From: Sipunculus nudus
Lineage: Eukaryota; Annelida; Sipuncula; Golfingiida; Sipunculidae
NCBI GenBank assembly: GCA_026874595.1
Contig: CM049317.1
Coordinates: 35,368,901-35,432,900 of the forward strand
Direction of reading: 5' to 3'
DNA: 64,000 bases
Shown here: in pieces, positions 25,003 to 37,631 of the stretch
Position numbering within the stretch: the first letter of the stretch is position 1
How the letters are laid out: each line of letters begins with the position of its first letter
The notes under the pieces: generated by a model
What the model saw: only the letters and a program-made list of their open reading frames with translations
What the model was told of the DNA's origin: nothing
Databases searched by the model: none
Made by a program: the position numbers and the translations under genes

Positions 25003-26969
25003 TTACAAAATTTGTCTGCAGTGGTCGTGCACTACTGTATCGAAACCATAGTATTGAGACTTTTCAATCTGAGGATAAAAATAAAAGACGAATATCTGTT
25101 TCACATAGAGAGGATACTAAAGCAACTGATTTTTAATTTTATTAAGGTCTCTAATGACATATAGAATTATAAAGTCATTCTTTTCCCAAGAAATTATATA
25201 TTTCATACATAATATATATCATAGCCATACCTTGGACGCATCTCTGGATTTTCTTACCACGACGGAACAATCTTCTCTCGACTTGTTTATACCCTGCTCA
25301 GTTATCTATATTTTCGAAAAAAAAGGAAGGAATAAAAGAGCACGTTGCACTTCCGGTCAACAGCATGATCAAAATGGTCTTGATAGCACTAAACAAGAAT
25401 CTCAGCATGCACATAATGCCCCTAACACAGGCTAAATATTCTAAAGATTTTAACCCATTAAAATGTGTATAAAAATAAATATTATAAGGTACCTCTGGAT
25501 ATAAGTGAGTGAGAGGAAGTATTTCTCAAATTTACCACTCACGTCTGAGGTATCTTTCCCTTTATCACTGATGTCAGACGGGGCCTTGAATATTTCACTC
25601 AGTCCGTCTGAATTTTTCTCAAGCACCTGTATATAAGGAACAAGAAATATAAAAATGATATACTTCTGTTTACAATGTGTTAGGAGCTTTAAAAAGTGCA
25701 AACTATTCAAAATACCGGCATATAACAATGCTTCGCTGTCAAAGACTCTATGTGTTTGGTGCGTGCTTTATGCGATATCATTGCCCTGAAGGACAATATA
25801 TATGAATAAAATTGTATATCGGACAGTCATATCTTTCGTGCTATCGAATGATCCTCATAACAATTCTACGGGGAAAAATTTCAGTTTTCAATAACTTCAG
25901 AATTTTTATCATTTGACCTAGTCAATATTCCAATGTGTTTAAAAATTAGAATTACCTTTGGTGAATCATTCGAGTTTCCTTTGAGGGTAGAAGAACCTTG
26001 AAAAATGTCTCTTATCTCACTCTCTGTTTTCGACTGTTTTCGAAGTAAAAAGAAACACGAAGGAAAAGAAAGTAGGCTTCCCATTGAGAAAAAATATATA
26101 TATATATAATATTTTAATACCCTGTGGAATAACATTGCCTATGGCAACATACCAATGGCCATTTTTTACATTCTAAGAATTTCCACTACCTCCATTATTG
26201 AGTGGTATAAACATTGTTTTGAAACCTTAGTCCAAATAACATAAGCTTTGAACCGCCCAATAGTTTTCAAGAAATTTGACATATAAATTGTTCCACCAAA
26301 AATCTCAGATAAGTTCGTTAACGAGTAACCTTCAGCTTCATGTTCAAATTCAAATCTACAGATTTCTAGGCTATTTGTGAACTCCATAACTACGTTTACC
26401 TCACATTTTACGGATGCGGAGCCAGATGGGGGGGGGGGAATATATGTTTTGCAGCAGAAAAACAAAATCATTCTAGTTTATATATGCTTTAAACATTTAA
26501 GTAATCATGACGTATTCAGTTATTCAGAGATCATAACATTCACTGTAAAACAGAAAGTTACACCAAAATAACAGATTAATAACTATGCCATGTTAAGCTT
26601 GAGAAAAATTGAGAATATAATATTCAACAGGTCAGCTGACTTGACAGTGTACGTGTTCAACAAAAACATCATGAACCAAAGTTTAATCTGATATAATTTT
26701 AAAAAAAATGTTTTACCTTAGAAGTTTGCTTTCCTCTTTCGTTAGAGTCAGAAGAACCTTCGAAAGCACTGCTGAGGATTTCTTGTTTTATCACGGGTAT
26801 CTGTGTGTTTGGAATACGAATATGGAGAGTCAATGCTGGTGACATTTGGTTGTGGAATAAGATATAAATTTCTTTTAATCCTCTCGCCTTTGAAGCATTA
26901 TAGCTTTTTTCATTCATGAAAGACCCGTGAAAATTATCAGTTATCTTTCTTATATCCTTTCAGGTATCA
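25003..26969 (-). CDS. Modular small-exon family gene, copy C (most complete)
   Basis: Best model of the family. Transcription order: IV 26888-26969 (start codon at 26917; MNEKSYNASK), III 26717-26800 (IPVIKQEILSSAFEG, SSDSNERGKQTSK), II 25956-26033 (SKTESEIRDIFQGSS, ends NDSPK), I 25543-25626 (VLEKNSDGLSEIFKAPSD, ends GKDTSD), V 25231-25305 (ITEQGINKSRED, ends SRDASK), VI up to 25068 (IEKSQYYGFDTVV, ends RQIL, TAA at 25003-25005). Coding lengths 30+84+78+84+75+66 nt give 138 codons plus stop, all phase 0. Borders are AG/GT except exon IV, whose donor is GC (AAAG|gcgaga), a tolerated minor type. Product is small, polar and rich in S, K, D and E, with no signal peptide. I do not recognise the family. 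A possible non-coding upstream exon is 27082-27116. Confidence 0.65.
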
Positions 26970-28270
26970 CTTTGTTCGTAATAAAATTAAGGGTTTAATG
27001 TTAGGAATAAGGAATTACATGAATAGCGAGATGTTAAAACTGCATTTGAATATAAAATAGATTTTACCAGTTAATACTTACCTTTAAATTTATTACGAGT
27101 GCTATAGCTCTGATACCTATGAGGAGTGTTTACTTTACAATTGACACTGTGATATAATCTCACTGATCATACTGGCATTTTTTTTCCATTATCAAAAAAG
27201 CTGATACATAATGCTTTGAAATAAAATAACTAGAAACGTAGCATCTGAGATGATGTGATATTCCGATTCTCCAGACTTTGGACATACGCACATTTAAAAC
27301 ACATTTCCAAGTACTGCTAAACGCTAAGTAATAACAAGTGGCCTGTGGGCCATGAAGTTAAGCCATATTTGTCATACAAGCGATGCATGTGTTAATTATT
27401 TATCCTTTGATCTGTTGTAAAAATTTTTGTTAAGGAATATTGAACAATCAATAGAATAACATACATCAAGAATTCTCAAAATCAATTCAGTTTGTCAATA
27501 AGCCTTAGAAAATAGGACATGTCGACCACATTTAGGGTTTCCAAGAGGGTTTTACAAATGACTCCTTAGTTGTCAAGTGTATATGTTCAACAGCTACGAT
27601 TTGTGTCCATCTAATTTTAGGGTGCTTAATGCTCATAGTCACAGTGACCAGATATCTGGTTTCTCATGAAATTTTACAGGGACGTCCCTGGATCTTAATT
27701 AAATTAAAATGCCCATTTCCGTCCGTAGCAATTTGTGAAAATATGATATATACGGTGCTCATATAGAATATAGGTCACGATGACCATATCTTGGTTGTCC
27801 AAGAAGCAAATAGAATTTTTACGTTAAGCAAGATGTTTCTTGATCCAACAGTTAAGATCATGGCCATATCTGACTTTTTGGGTATTCAAAATTAGGTTTT
27901 CTGCTCAGAGCGCACATAATATAGGCAATCTTGGGTTAATTTAATTGTTGAAAATTCGGCCGAGACCTCCTTAAATTTTAAGTTAGAAGGTTCTACCTCT
28001 AACCGTTATGATCTGTGGCTATCTGTTTGGTTTTTTTTCTATAGCGCACATTATGCAGATTACAGCGACCTTATTTCAGGATTCAAAGGAGACCTCCAAA
28101 GGGCCTCAATGGATTTTATAATAGCTGGTTCTAGGTCCTACAGTAAAGTTTTGTCAAATGCGTGACAGCCTATGTGTAGGGGAGTAACCCGCAGAATCTA
28201 AGGCTAATTGATACCATTTGTGTCCTGTCTGAATGGCCTGATTCTCAAAACACGTGTTGTGGGTCAGCTT
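26970..28270. other. Upstream region of gene C with subrepeats
   Basis: Conserved 5' stretch to about 27450, including a 35 nt segment at 27082-27116 with acceptor cctcatag and strong donor gtaagt. Then come 150 bp-type subrepeats to about 28260. At 28275 it jumps to sequence equivalent to 8480 onward, so the unit has an internal deletion compared with units 1 and 2. Confidence 0.5.
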
Positions 28271-28585
28271 TTTACATATCTTTTATATATGCAAAGCCCT
28301 GTATGTATAAGTACAAACACAAGTAGATAATGTAATGTACGATCCATTTTTATTTATATTTTCATATTGCTTTAAATGAATTACAGCAAAGTCTTTGCGA
28401 ATATAAACAGTGAGAACGTAATAACGTTTTGAGTCTCAAGCTCACGCAAGTTCACGGATGTTGTTAACGAGACTTACATTTCCTATTGCCCATGTGACTT
28501 TCAGTGAGCTGAGCTAAACAAACATGATGATGTGACCCACACTTAGATACGTGCACAAAATTAAGGAAAACTCGTCTATTAAACA

Positions 28586-29870
28586 AGGGACCCATGGGTC
28601 ACGGCCCCCAGCTGACTATGACTGGACAATAAATGTATCACCATTGTGATACTATATCCAGTCGATAAAGCTTTTGAATATCATGGATATGTTGAGCTAT
28701 TATAAAGGAATATAATGTAATATGTGAGTAAATGATATATGGAATAATCTGACTGATGGAGTAATATGGAGCAAATTATAGAGGGGTGGAAAATAGCAAT
28801 ATATTTGAGCAAATATGAATGCAATGACAGTATACTAAGCAGTGGTAGAATGGTGATAAGATTTCAATTTGACAGATATCATGTTATGATTAACTATGCT
28901 GATGAGGGGATTCATTAATTTGTTATTGTGTGACATGACATCTCTTCAGTCTTGACATGGTACATTATTTTGATGCCCACAGCATATTACACAATATTTA
29001 CGAAGTTTCGGGCATATACATAGGCACCTATGGACAAATAGTTATACAAAATATAAAAATATTAATACACCTGATTCATCGTTTTCTTGTTCACTGAGGC
29101 TGACATTGGGATGGGGTTTGGAGAATGGAACAATTAGGGCAGCAAGGAGGGGTTGATGTAGAGAGAAAAGGAGAGGAAGGATGGGGACAACGGTACTTAA
29201 ACACCTGGAAGGTTGAATCTAAATTATTAAAAATAGATAAATTCTGAGAGCAAAAGATAACATAGGCCATGGTTGGTTGATATGATTGAAGAAATTGTAG
29301 CAAATAATATTTTGAGACCTGACCATGCGTTTCCATTGGTTACCTTTTTGATAAGCTATTGACAGTTCAACAGTTTACACATTTGTCTAATGAGATCCAT
29401 TTTTATGATAAACTTTTTTCTATTTTATGATATGAATACAGTTGCCAGAACGTCCCTACCCCACAGATGGAAGGACTTCAGGGGGGGGGGTATGATGGGA
29501 GTTACAATGCCTCTGTCTCTCTGTATATATTTTCTTTAATTGTTAACTTTTATGCTTTAGCAATAGAACTATTGTTCACAGTGCCAAGGTGCAAGATTCA
29601 GTGGGGTGGGGGAAGGGGATGGTTGGAGTTACAACAACCTTGCATATACATACAGCATGTGTAATTCAACAGTGCTCACAGGAAAACAAAGTTTATTCAT
29701 ATTTATCAAATACGTAAAACAGGCAGAAAGATGGAGAAACAAAGCAAATTATTTCAATTCTCATTCTACTAAGCAAGGAAAAAAACTATATTTGCATGAA
29801 TTCCTTTTTTTTTTATTACGTCAAATTTTTCCAGGCTTAAAATGATAATAACTATACATTTACAGTATAA
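28586..29870. other. Left part of a 10.3 kb foreign block, no gene seen
   Basis: Family homology stops at about 28585 (cgtctattaaa) and resumes at about 38866 (ctatatctatacgtg), corresponding to 8835-8850. This left part shows no recognisable coding frame. Open stretches at 29091-29336 and 29467-29664 have no domain or second copy in the window. The plus strand holds a G-rich run at 29481-29488 and a (T)n at 29806. Confidence 0.4.
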
Positions 29871-29871
29871 C

Positions 29872-29874
<3 letters not shown>

Positions 29875-29910
<36 letters not shown>
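29875..29910. repeat. (TA)n microsatellite
   Basis: About 16 TA units. It interrupts otherwise non-repetitive sequence just left of the LTR-like block. Confidence 0.95.
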
Positions 29911-29912
<2 letters not shown>

Positions 29913-29954
29913 TATTACAGCTGATTCCTTTCTAAATTGCTCCATCATTTATAG

Positions 29955-30643
29955 TGTTACAGGTGCTCTTTTTATTATGTACCACGGGCGTAACTCCTGT
30001 TGTGGCACTCGTGACAGGCCCAGTATTACATTCTATGTTTCATCCGTACTGGTTGAACTCTTGTTGTTATTCTGGCTTGGGGCGAGATCACGTGAACACT
30101 ATGGTGTGTAGAGGCACGAAACGCGTATTTTACTGTGTTGTGCATGATCTTATAGACTGTTCGAGAAGTGGAAAATTCTCGGCTTGAGGTGTAAAGGTAT
30201 GTAACGGGGCTGTGATTTAGAACGGGAGGGCAGAGAGCAGAGAAGATTCCAGCGGACGCAGAAGCGTGTGTCAGATTCTAGGACCTTATCCGACGATTGC
30301 GGCAATTATTGATTTTTAAGGACTTTTTCCTGGATTTTATGCATTTGGACTTCAGTTTACTTTCTGGGTTGTTGCAAAAACTTTCCTCTGGACTGTCATT
30401 CTCCGAGAGTTTACATTTAAAGGACTTATCGTTGTGATGGTGTTGGTATCCAGGTACTGTGCACATTATTTTTTATTGTGGTTGTATTGACTTGTTGTTA
30501 TTCCGCTGTTTTACCGTATAATTGTATTGATTTAGTGTATTGTAATGTTAGGGTTGTTTTAGGAATGAATTATAGTTATTTGTAAAAAAAACCACTGACT
30601 TCTTTATTCATTCCCCTAGACATTTCACGCTGCCTATTGTTAC
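29955..30643 (+). mobile_element. Possible solo LTR or LTR-like block
   Basis: A 0.69 kb block framed by GTTACAG on both sides (29955-29961 and 30638-30644). Within it are tgtt/aca-type ends, a GC-richer central part and a 3' part with aatgaattatag and cactgacttctttattcatt, the style of an LTR R/U5 region. No flanking gag or pol is present. Alternatively GTTACAG is a 7 bp target duplication of another insertion type. The open frames at 29842-30187 have no domain. Confidence 0.3.
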
Positions 30644-30644
30644 A

Positions 30645-31975
30645 GAATCTGATTTTTTATCTCCATTACAAAATTTGTGTTCATCACGCATACGTGATCT
30701 GTTTATATTAGGTTCCGTAACAATAGCTAATTAATCTTGTTATGATACCTGTCAAAAGAATGGGGTGAAAGAAAGGGAGGCATAGGGGTGGGAGGGAATC
30801 AGAGAGAGAGAAATAAAGAGCTAGAGAGAGAAAGAATGGGGAGAGAGGGAGAAAGAAAGAAAGAGATAGCTAGACTGTCTGAGAGAGAGGAAAAGAGAGA
30901 GAGGCTGTCTGGTAATTACTGCCTGACCCAGCCCGACCCAAACACTCACAGAGGCAGTAGGCCAGGAGTGAAGGGGTCATGTAACTGGATACCACTGGGG
31001 GTCCACTGCCTGATGTAAACAATCAAGACAGGGTGCTTGAAAACTTGAATGAAATCTACAGTATTGGTCCAATGGTTTCAAATTTCAGATTTTAATAGAT
31101 GAAATGCCTATGTGTACATGCTGTGAAAATTAAATCCACAACACTAACAGGCAAAATAAAATTTCCACTGTAAGGCATGTTAATTATCATACATGCTTTT
31201 GACGAAGGAGTTATCTGTTATTCAATAATTACAGGTTACCCATAGCTAATGCATTCATGAATACATTTTGAAAGAACTGGCACTCGCATTCAACTACTTT
31301 CTATTTACCTGTAATACTATTTGTATTCATTTTCATGATCAAACTATTGAACTATTGTATTCATATTCAAACGCACTTATAAAGTAATCACTTGGTGTCT
31401 CGAATTTATACAGTTTCAGTCAAACAAAAATTGTTGAGAATCAACGATATACAAATTTAACAAATTTAAATATTGATCATAAGTACCTGGTTTTTAAGCT
31501 TTAATTAATAAAAGAGACTATTTCATTCACTTTTGAGTACTGTCACATCACTGTCTACATACTAAACATAGCAAAACACTTATTTATATTATTGACATCA
31601 TAATGAGAGCTTGTCTTTAAGATCTGATTTTTTATCATATTTGAATATTTTAATTTTTTTTAAACATCAGAAAAAAAAGTAATCTCAGTCATGAAAGTAA
31701 TATATGTGTTAAAAATAACCAAAGGATCAAAACAAACCAACATTTTAAACAATGAGCAAACTGGAGTTGGGAATGTTTATTTTTCTTAACTGAAATAAAG
31801 AAATCAGTAGTATAAATTTTGATTATTTAGCCAGTATCATGTAACAGCTGATACAGCCATGAGTCTTAATGTCACTAGTCAAACATATTGACATATTTAA
31901 TAAGAACTTGTCTGAGTAATATTTTAAATTTTTGACAGATTTCAATTTTTTATTTTGTAATAAATATAAACTAAC
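30645..31975. other. AT-rich region, purine-rich tract, no gene seen
   Basis: 30788-30905 is a GA-rich tract (gagagagag blocks) that gives a spurious charged open frame. The rest is AT-rich with no repeated or coding structure that I can support. Confidence 0.5.
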
Positions 31976-31979
31976 AACC

Positions 31980-32345
31980 GGCTTATGTTGCTCAGGGGTA
32001 GGGCGCAGGACTCAAAGCCGGGAGATTGGGGTTCGAATCTCAGCCGAGGCGGTGTTTTTTACGGTCGGTCCCCTCCCAAGGTGATACAGCCTTGTGTCAC
32101 TCACATACGAGTGCGTCTTCGGGGAAATCTTCGGTGTTATGACCCCGAAATGGGGATGATTACACACCCACGACCCGCAGGTGCGGTAGACACCGGGCCT
32201 GGGTGACACCAGGATAAAAAAATAAAAATGATAGGAAGCGCGTGCTACCGCCCTGTCAAGTAGTCTCTAACCGAAATGGAAACCCTGCAGATGCACTTAC
32301 TAAGGTTAAGAATTAGATAAGTCAGCATTAAAAAATGGAGGCTGT
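31980..32345 (+). mobile_element. tRNA-derived SINE
   Basis: The tRNA-like head has an A-box-like ttgctcaggggtagg (31988) and a B box GGTTCGAATCT (32030-32040), spaced as in tRNAs. A body follows with gggatgattacacacccacg and gtgcggtagacaccgggcct. The 3' domain (32220-32300) has ggaagcgcgtgctaccgccc and ctgcagatg. The body and 3' domain are shared with a second, more decayed copy at 59100-59330, which supports a dispersed family. Transcribed by RNA polymerase III and dependent on a LINE for movement (family knowledge). Confidence 0.75.
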
Positions 32346-32578
32346 TACCCCCCCCCCCCAAAAAAAATCATAGAATTAAAAAAAATATATAAACCAACAA
32401 ATTAAAACCTCGAAAAGACCTGGAAATTTATATTATTTAATATAATCAACTGCATCCTTGAATATCATTATTTCGCTTGAATATCAAATGATCCCTTATA
32501 GTAATCAACAATTCTATTTAATTATTTTTTTTCATTTTCATGACTTAAATGAAAAAAAAATACCCCATGGTGACTGCA

Positions 32579-33650
32579 AACAGTCAACAGCAACCAGAGG
32601 GCACGTTGGATAAGTACGTCATTTGTGAAACAGAGACCAGTGGCGCTGGTAAAACTCGCAAGGCAAGTGTCACTAAGAAAAATATGACCTCTCGTGCAAA
32701 CCACAAGGGGAGAGCACCTGAAGGTGAGCGTGAACATGACAATGAGAAAAAATTGATTGACTTTAAAGATACGCTGTTGGGGGCGATAGACTCTCGAAGA
32801 AAATCTTGACAACTGTTAAAGAAGTGAAGTTCAAAGTGTTAAAAGAAAACAAAAGCGAATGTGACAAAAATAGCAAAACTTGAACAAAGCCTTGAATTCT
32901 GCCTGAAAGAACTTAAAAGATATAAAACGCACACTGATGAATTGACAATGGAAAATAGAAAAATTGAAAATGGAGTTGGCAAGTGTCAAGACATTTCAGA
33001 GTAAAGTGAAAAGATTTTAAAGAAACCAAAAGACAATAATAAGTGGAATGAAGCAGAGCGGTATTTTAGAGAACTTAATGTTAGGGTTGCTGGGCTATCT
33101 GAAACTAATGGAGAAAAACTGCGTGAAACTGTTGGCTCAAATAATATTTGAAAAAAAAGAACTGATGGGAAGAAAATCAGTGGAGGAAAAAGAGGGCCGT
33201 ATTGAAAATGTCCATCAAACAGAAAAGCGACTACCAACCTCGCAGAGGCAAGTAATTGCTAAATATGATAAAGGAATGACAGAAATTCAATAGTGAAGAA
33301 TGCAAAGAGTCAGTTGAACAGTGTAGAAGGCGCCAAAATTAAAAAGTTCGAAGACCTTATAAAAGCAGATTATGAGCTAAAGAGAAACGCGCAACCACAG
33401 ATGGAGGCTGCATATAATGACCATAAGAAAGCGGCGTTCCGCCAAGGGAAACTAATAATAATGAGATACCTGGTGGCGATACAAGGCGAAGCCGGGGCGC
33501 GCCTCGAAATGAAACGTGGCCCAAGCCCCGGATTGAAGAATCGCCCGGAGACCGAGCCATACGCATTAATGCCCATGACTGCAGCTCTACCTGAGAGGAG
33601 TTTGGGTTCAATGTTTTTAGACTTTATTTCTTTTTTTAGGAGTCGTTAAA
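32579..33650 (+). pseudogene. LINE ORF1 (nucleic-acid-binding protein) remnant
   Basis: Frame pieces 32549-32809, 32820-33002 and 33048-33649 join across frameshifts. The N-terminal part is basic. The middle is coiled-coil-like (KIAKLEQSLEFCLKELK). The stretch around 33075-33130 reads NVRVAGL then SETNGEKLRETV, the usual opening of the L1 ORF1 RNA-recognition domain. ENVHQTEKRLPTSQ and KNAKSQL follow, as in the C-terminal domain. In L1 this protein binds element RNA as a trimer. Several stops show it is dead. Confidence 0.7.
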
Positions 33651-34139
33651 TTGACTCGGTTCAATATTTAATAATAAAGGCTGAAATAAAGATACAGTTT
33701 ATTTTTTTTCAGATCTATAAGAAGACTTGAAAGTGCTGTAAAATAGTTATAAAATATATTTAATCTTGTTCTGTTTATTGGTGTTTAATATCGGTGATCA
33801 GATCGAGGCCTCGCTGGTAATGTTTAACCGGATTACAGTTTTTGCCGTTTTCTGTATGGATAGTGATAGGGCTTCTATTGTCGCTCATTAACAAGTGGGA
33901 CGTGAGTAGTGAAAGACTCAGGGGTAGGTACTGTCATATTAATGTGCTGTGTAGAATTATGTCTGCATTCGTCATTTATGTTGATGTACATAATACAACC
34001 ATTAGTAATGTACGGGCATTATTAAGTATGTCCTTAATTGATTCACCCTTTGGTTTATCCACCGTCACCTTTTATACGAAGGTTCAATCACAACTTAAAT
34101 TATTGGAAAAAAATAATATATCACGAAAATATATAACTT

Positions 34140-37100
34140 GAATTTACAGTTGCGACCCTCAATACCAGAGGGATTAATAATACAAACAAAAGGAGGACAT
34201 TGTTTTCATGGGTGAGGCGACAAAAGGTCAATGTTATATTTTTGCAAGAGACATAAAGTCGTAAATCATGTGAAATAAAATGGCGAATTGAGTGGGGAGG
34301 TCATATATTATATAACATGGAAGTAACCATTGCAGAGAAGTTGCTGTTTTATTCAAACCGAGGTTAAATTATAAGATAATAAGAATTAATACTAATGAAG
34401 AAGGAAGAATACTCATAGAAGAAACATTAATTCAAGACCAAGTTGTATATTTCTGTAAATTATATGCCTCAATTCAAGAGAGTAAACAAACTGCTTTCTT
34501 AAAAAAAGTTAACAATAAGCTTATAGAATTTTGAGTGAATGAAGATAAAAATCTTTTTAGAGGAGGTGATTTTAATATTGTATTTGTTTATGTTGATAGG
34601 GATGGAGGAAGAGAACAAATTAAAGTGAAAGTAGATAAAGATATAATGAAAGAAATGTCAAGCTGTTTTAATTTAATTGGTATATGGATAACTCGAAATA
34701 AAACAACAAAAATGTTTACCTGGCATCAAGAAGAACCTGCAATTCATTGCAGACTAGACATGTATTCCTAGTGCTTTACAAGAATGACTGATGTAGTCTT
34801 GACATTTGAAGATACGAAGCAGACCACGGGAGAGAATGGATACTAGAAATTTAACGATGATTTATTAAATGACCCTCAATATATTGGTATGATAGAAAAT
34901 AATATTGATGAATGGTGTAAAGAATTGGCAAGTACTAATTGCAGGGGAAAATGGGAACTATTAAAATATTTTATTAGAAAAGAAACCGTAGTTTACTCAA
35001 AGAAAATTGAGAAGCGAATGAATGATCATTATGATCAAGTAGCCTCAAGACTAAAATATTTAGAGAAATAAAATACAATAACTGAAGAATACATCAAGCT
35101 TAACGATACATTGAACTGTTTAGATCTTAAAATGCTGAAGGGACAATTATTAGAGCCAGAGTTAGACGGAGGTAATGGGGAGAGAGGAGTTCATGGAATT
35201 TTTATCAGCCAGAGAAAAGAAATGCAGTAGAGAAACATAGTAGAAAACTTAAATCAAAGGACACTAAGACCTATATCTGATAATACAGAAATAAAATCAA
35301 TCATTTTATGAAAATTCTTAAAAAAAAGTATATATCGAAAAAATGTGTTATCTGAAAGTTAAATAGGTTTTGATAACCCTAGTCTGGTCAAACTTACAGA
35401 TGAACAAAAAATAAAATGTCTAATACTCTAGATGAATGTGAAAGGGTAGTTAAATGAAAAATAATAAATCTCCTGAAAATGATGGTTTTTCCATATAATT
35501 TTATCCATTGATGTTTTTGGAAAAGGGTGGGGCCATTGTTTGTTGATTCATTCAACGATTCATACCATGTAGGGGATATGTCACCATCTCTCAAACAGTA
35601 AGTTATAACACTCCTGGAAAAAAGGGGAAAGACAGATTACTTAGTAAAATATCGCCCAATTTCTTTATTAAATAATGATGATAAAATAGCATCTAAAGCA
35701 ATAGCAGAAAGAATAAAAAAAGTTCTGCACATGTAAACATATTAACCAGCATGGCTTTGTAAAAGGGAGATATATAGGAGAAACAGTCAGGACAGTACTT
35801 AATACTATGGAAAACTTAAAGATGAGTAGACACCCAGGATTATAAGTAGGCGTTGATTTTGAAAAAGCTTATGATTCATAAGAAGGGAAAAAACATTAAC
35901 CAATAATATCGCTTCATGTATAATAAATAACGGATATAGTTCTGGCTAATTCCCAGTTGAGACGGGTGATCGATAAGAGAATCCCCTCTCACCATACTTA
36001 TTTATCTAAGCAATAAAACCCTTGGAAGAAGCAATAAGACAAAATGATCAGATACAGGGCATTAATGTAAATAAAGAAACAGAGCTAAAGTGTATATTGT
36101 ATGCAGATCATTTGACAGCAATAAATAAAGATGTTGAATCTGCAAACAAATTATTAAGTCTGATTGAATCTTTTTCCAGAGTTTCAGGGCATAAAATTAA
36201 CCAAGAAAAATCAGAAGCCATGTGGCTTGGTTCAAAGACATTGTAGGGAACAACAAACAAATGTTAACCGGAAGACATCTGTCACAATTTTAGGAATTAT
36301 GTTTTCACATGATCAAAATAAAATGAAAGATTGGAATATCCAACCAAACCTAAAAGATGTTAAAGACGCCCATTAATGTTTGGAGAAGTAGAAATTCAAC
36401 TTTAAATGGAAGAATTATGTTAGCAAAGTATTTAAATTCATTGGGTAATTCTAAGTTCCAATATGTAGCATTAGTAGTAGATATACCTGAAACTTATATA
36501 AGGAAAGTTGATCGTTTGTGGTAAAAATCTATATGGAAAGGAAAAATAGGACGGATAAAAAGGAGGATTTTAATGGATAAATATGAACATGGTTGACAGA
36601 AAATGGTTAATGTAAAATGTATGATTGAGGTCCAAAGGATTAATTGGGTGAAAGATATTTATATGGAAATAATATCCCATTGAATTCCCTAGTGGATTCA
36701 CTGTGTGTTATTTAATGAGGATTTATACTCCTTTTACAGTGAAACTACTCTAGAGCAATATAACATAAACTACCATCCTCTTATAGAGAAATTTTAAAAA
36801 TATGGAAAAACTGTTAGAGAAGAAAACTATCAGGAAATTATTTGGATTTATTACAATATAACTTTTAATGCGAAAACTTTGTTTATTGAAATTATGAAAA
36901 ATGCAGGTTTACTTTTTATATCAGATTTGGTAGGAAAAGGTAAAATAATACCTTGTCTAGAGTGGAGGAATAGAGGAGTTAAAAATGAAATATTACATTC
37001 TTGGAGAAGTATAATTAGTCAGGTATGGAAAGCACTGATATTTATAAAATCTGCTGAATGTTTTAACAAAGATGAATGTTTTTTAAATACTCCAGGACAA

Positions 37101-37631
37101 AGCTCTCAGAGGTTACCTCAAAGCAATTGATAAAAAAAAGTATTAGATAACATCCCAAGGGACATGGGTAAAGGTGAACAAAAGCATGCAGAAATTAATG
37201 ATATACATGACAATCAGTGGACATTTATTTATAAATTATCCTGGATAACAACCAACGATAAAAAACTCCATGATTTCCAATACAAGATAATCCATAGGAT
37301 ATTGGTTTTGAATGATTGGCTCTATAAATGTAAATTAATTGAAAATGAAAAATGCTAATTCTGGGCAAATGAGAGAGAGACATTAGAACATTCCATATAG
37401 GAGTGTGAAATTAGCAGATAATTTATGCAAGAATTAGAAAATCATTGCAAGTTTTCAACAAAGAAACATTGGAGACACGATATAAAAAAATATTATTTGA
37501 AGTACTTTTATGAGTGTAGGTATCATGGAACAAAACCAAAGGTCATAATATTTATGCATAAAGTTAAACGGTATCATGACATAGAGATAGAGATAGCGAA
37601 GAAAGGTAATACACTGACTCACACTCTGTAG
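34140..37631 (+). pseudogene. LINE ORF2 (endonuclease-reverse transcriptase) remnant
   Basis: Read across many frameshifts. Endonuclease start ATLNTRGINNTNKRRTLFSW at 34158 and VNVIFLQET, then GGDFN at about 34567. Reverse transcriptase: YRPISLLNNDDKIASKAIAE at 35651, EKAYDS at 35860, PLSPYLF at 35985, catalytic box LYADH at 36100 (normal YADD, second Asp changed to His), then SGHKINQEKSEAMWLG at 36187. C-terminal zinc-type motif region at 37180-37420 (KLHDFQYKIIHRIL, ETLEH). The mutated catalytic residue and stops make it inactive. Assignment to the L1/Tx1 group is from motif style. Confidence 0.8.

Noticed and set aside
30788-31018. Charged open frame with E/R runs
   Set aside because: Purine-rich tract only; no domain and no second copy.
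31988-32040. Functional tRNA gene
   Set aside because: A and B boxes are present, but the acceptor and anticodon arms do not fold cleanly, and the unit continues into a SINE body.
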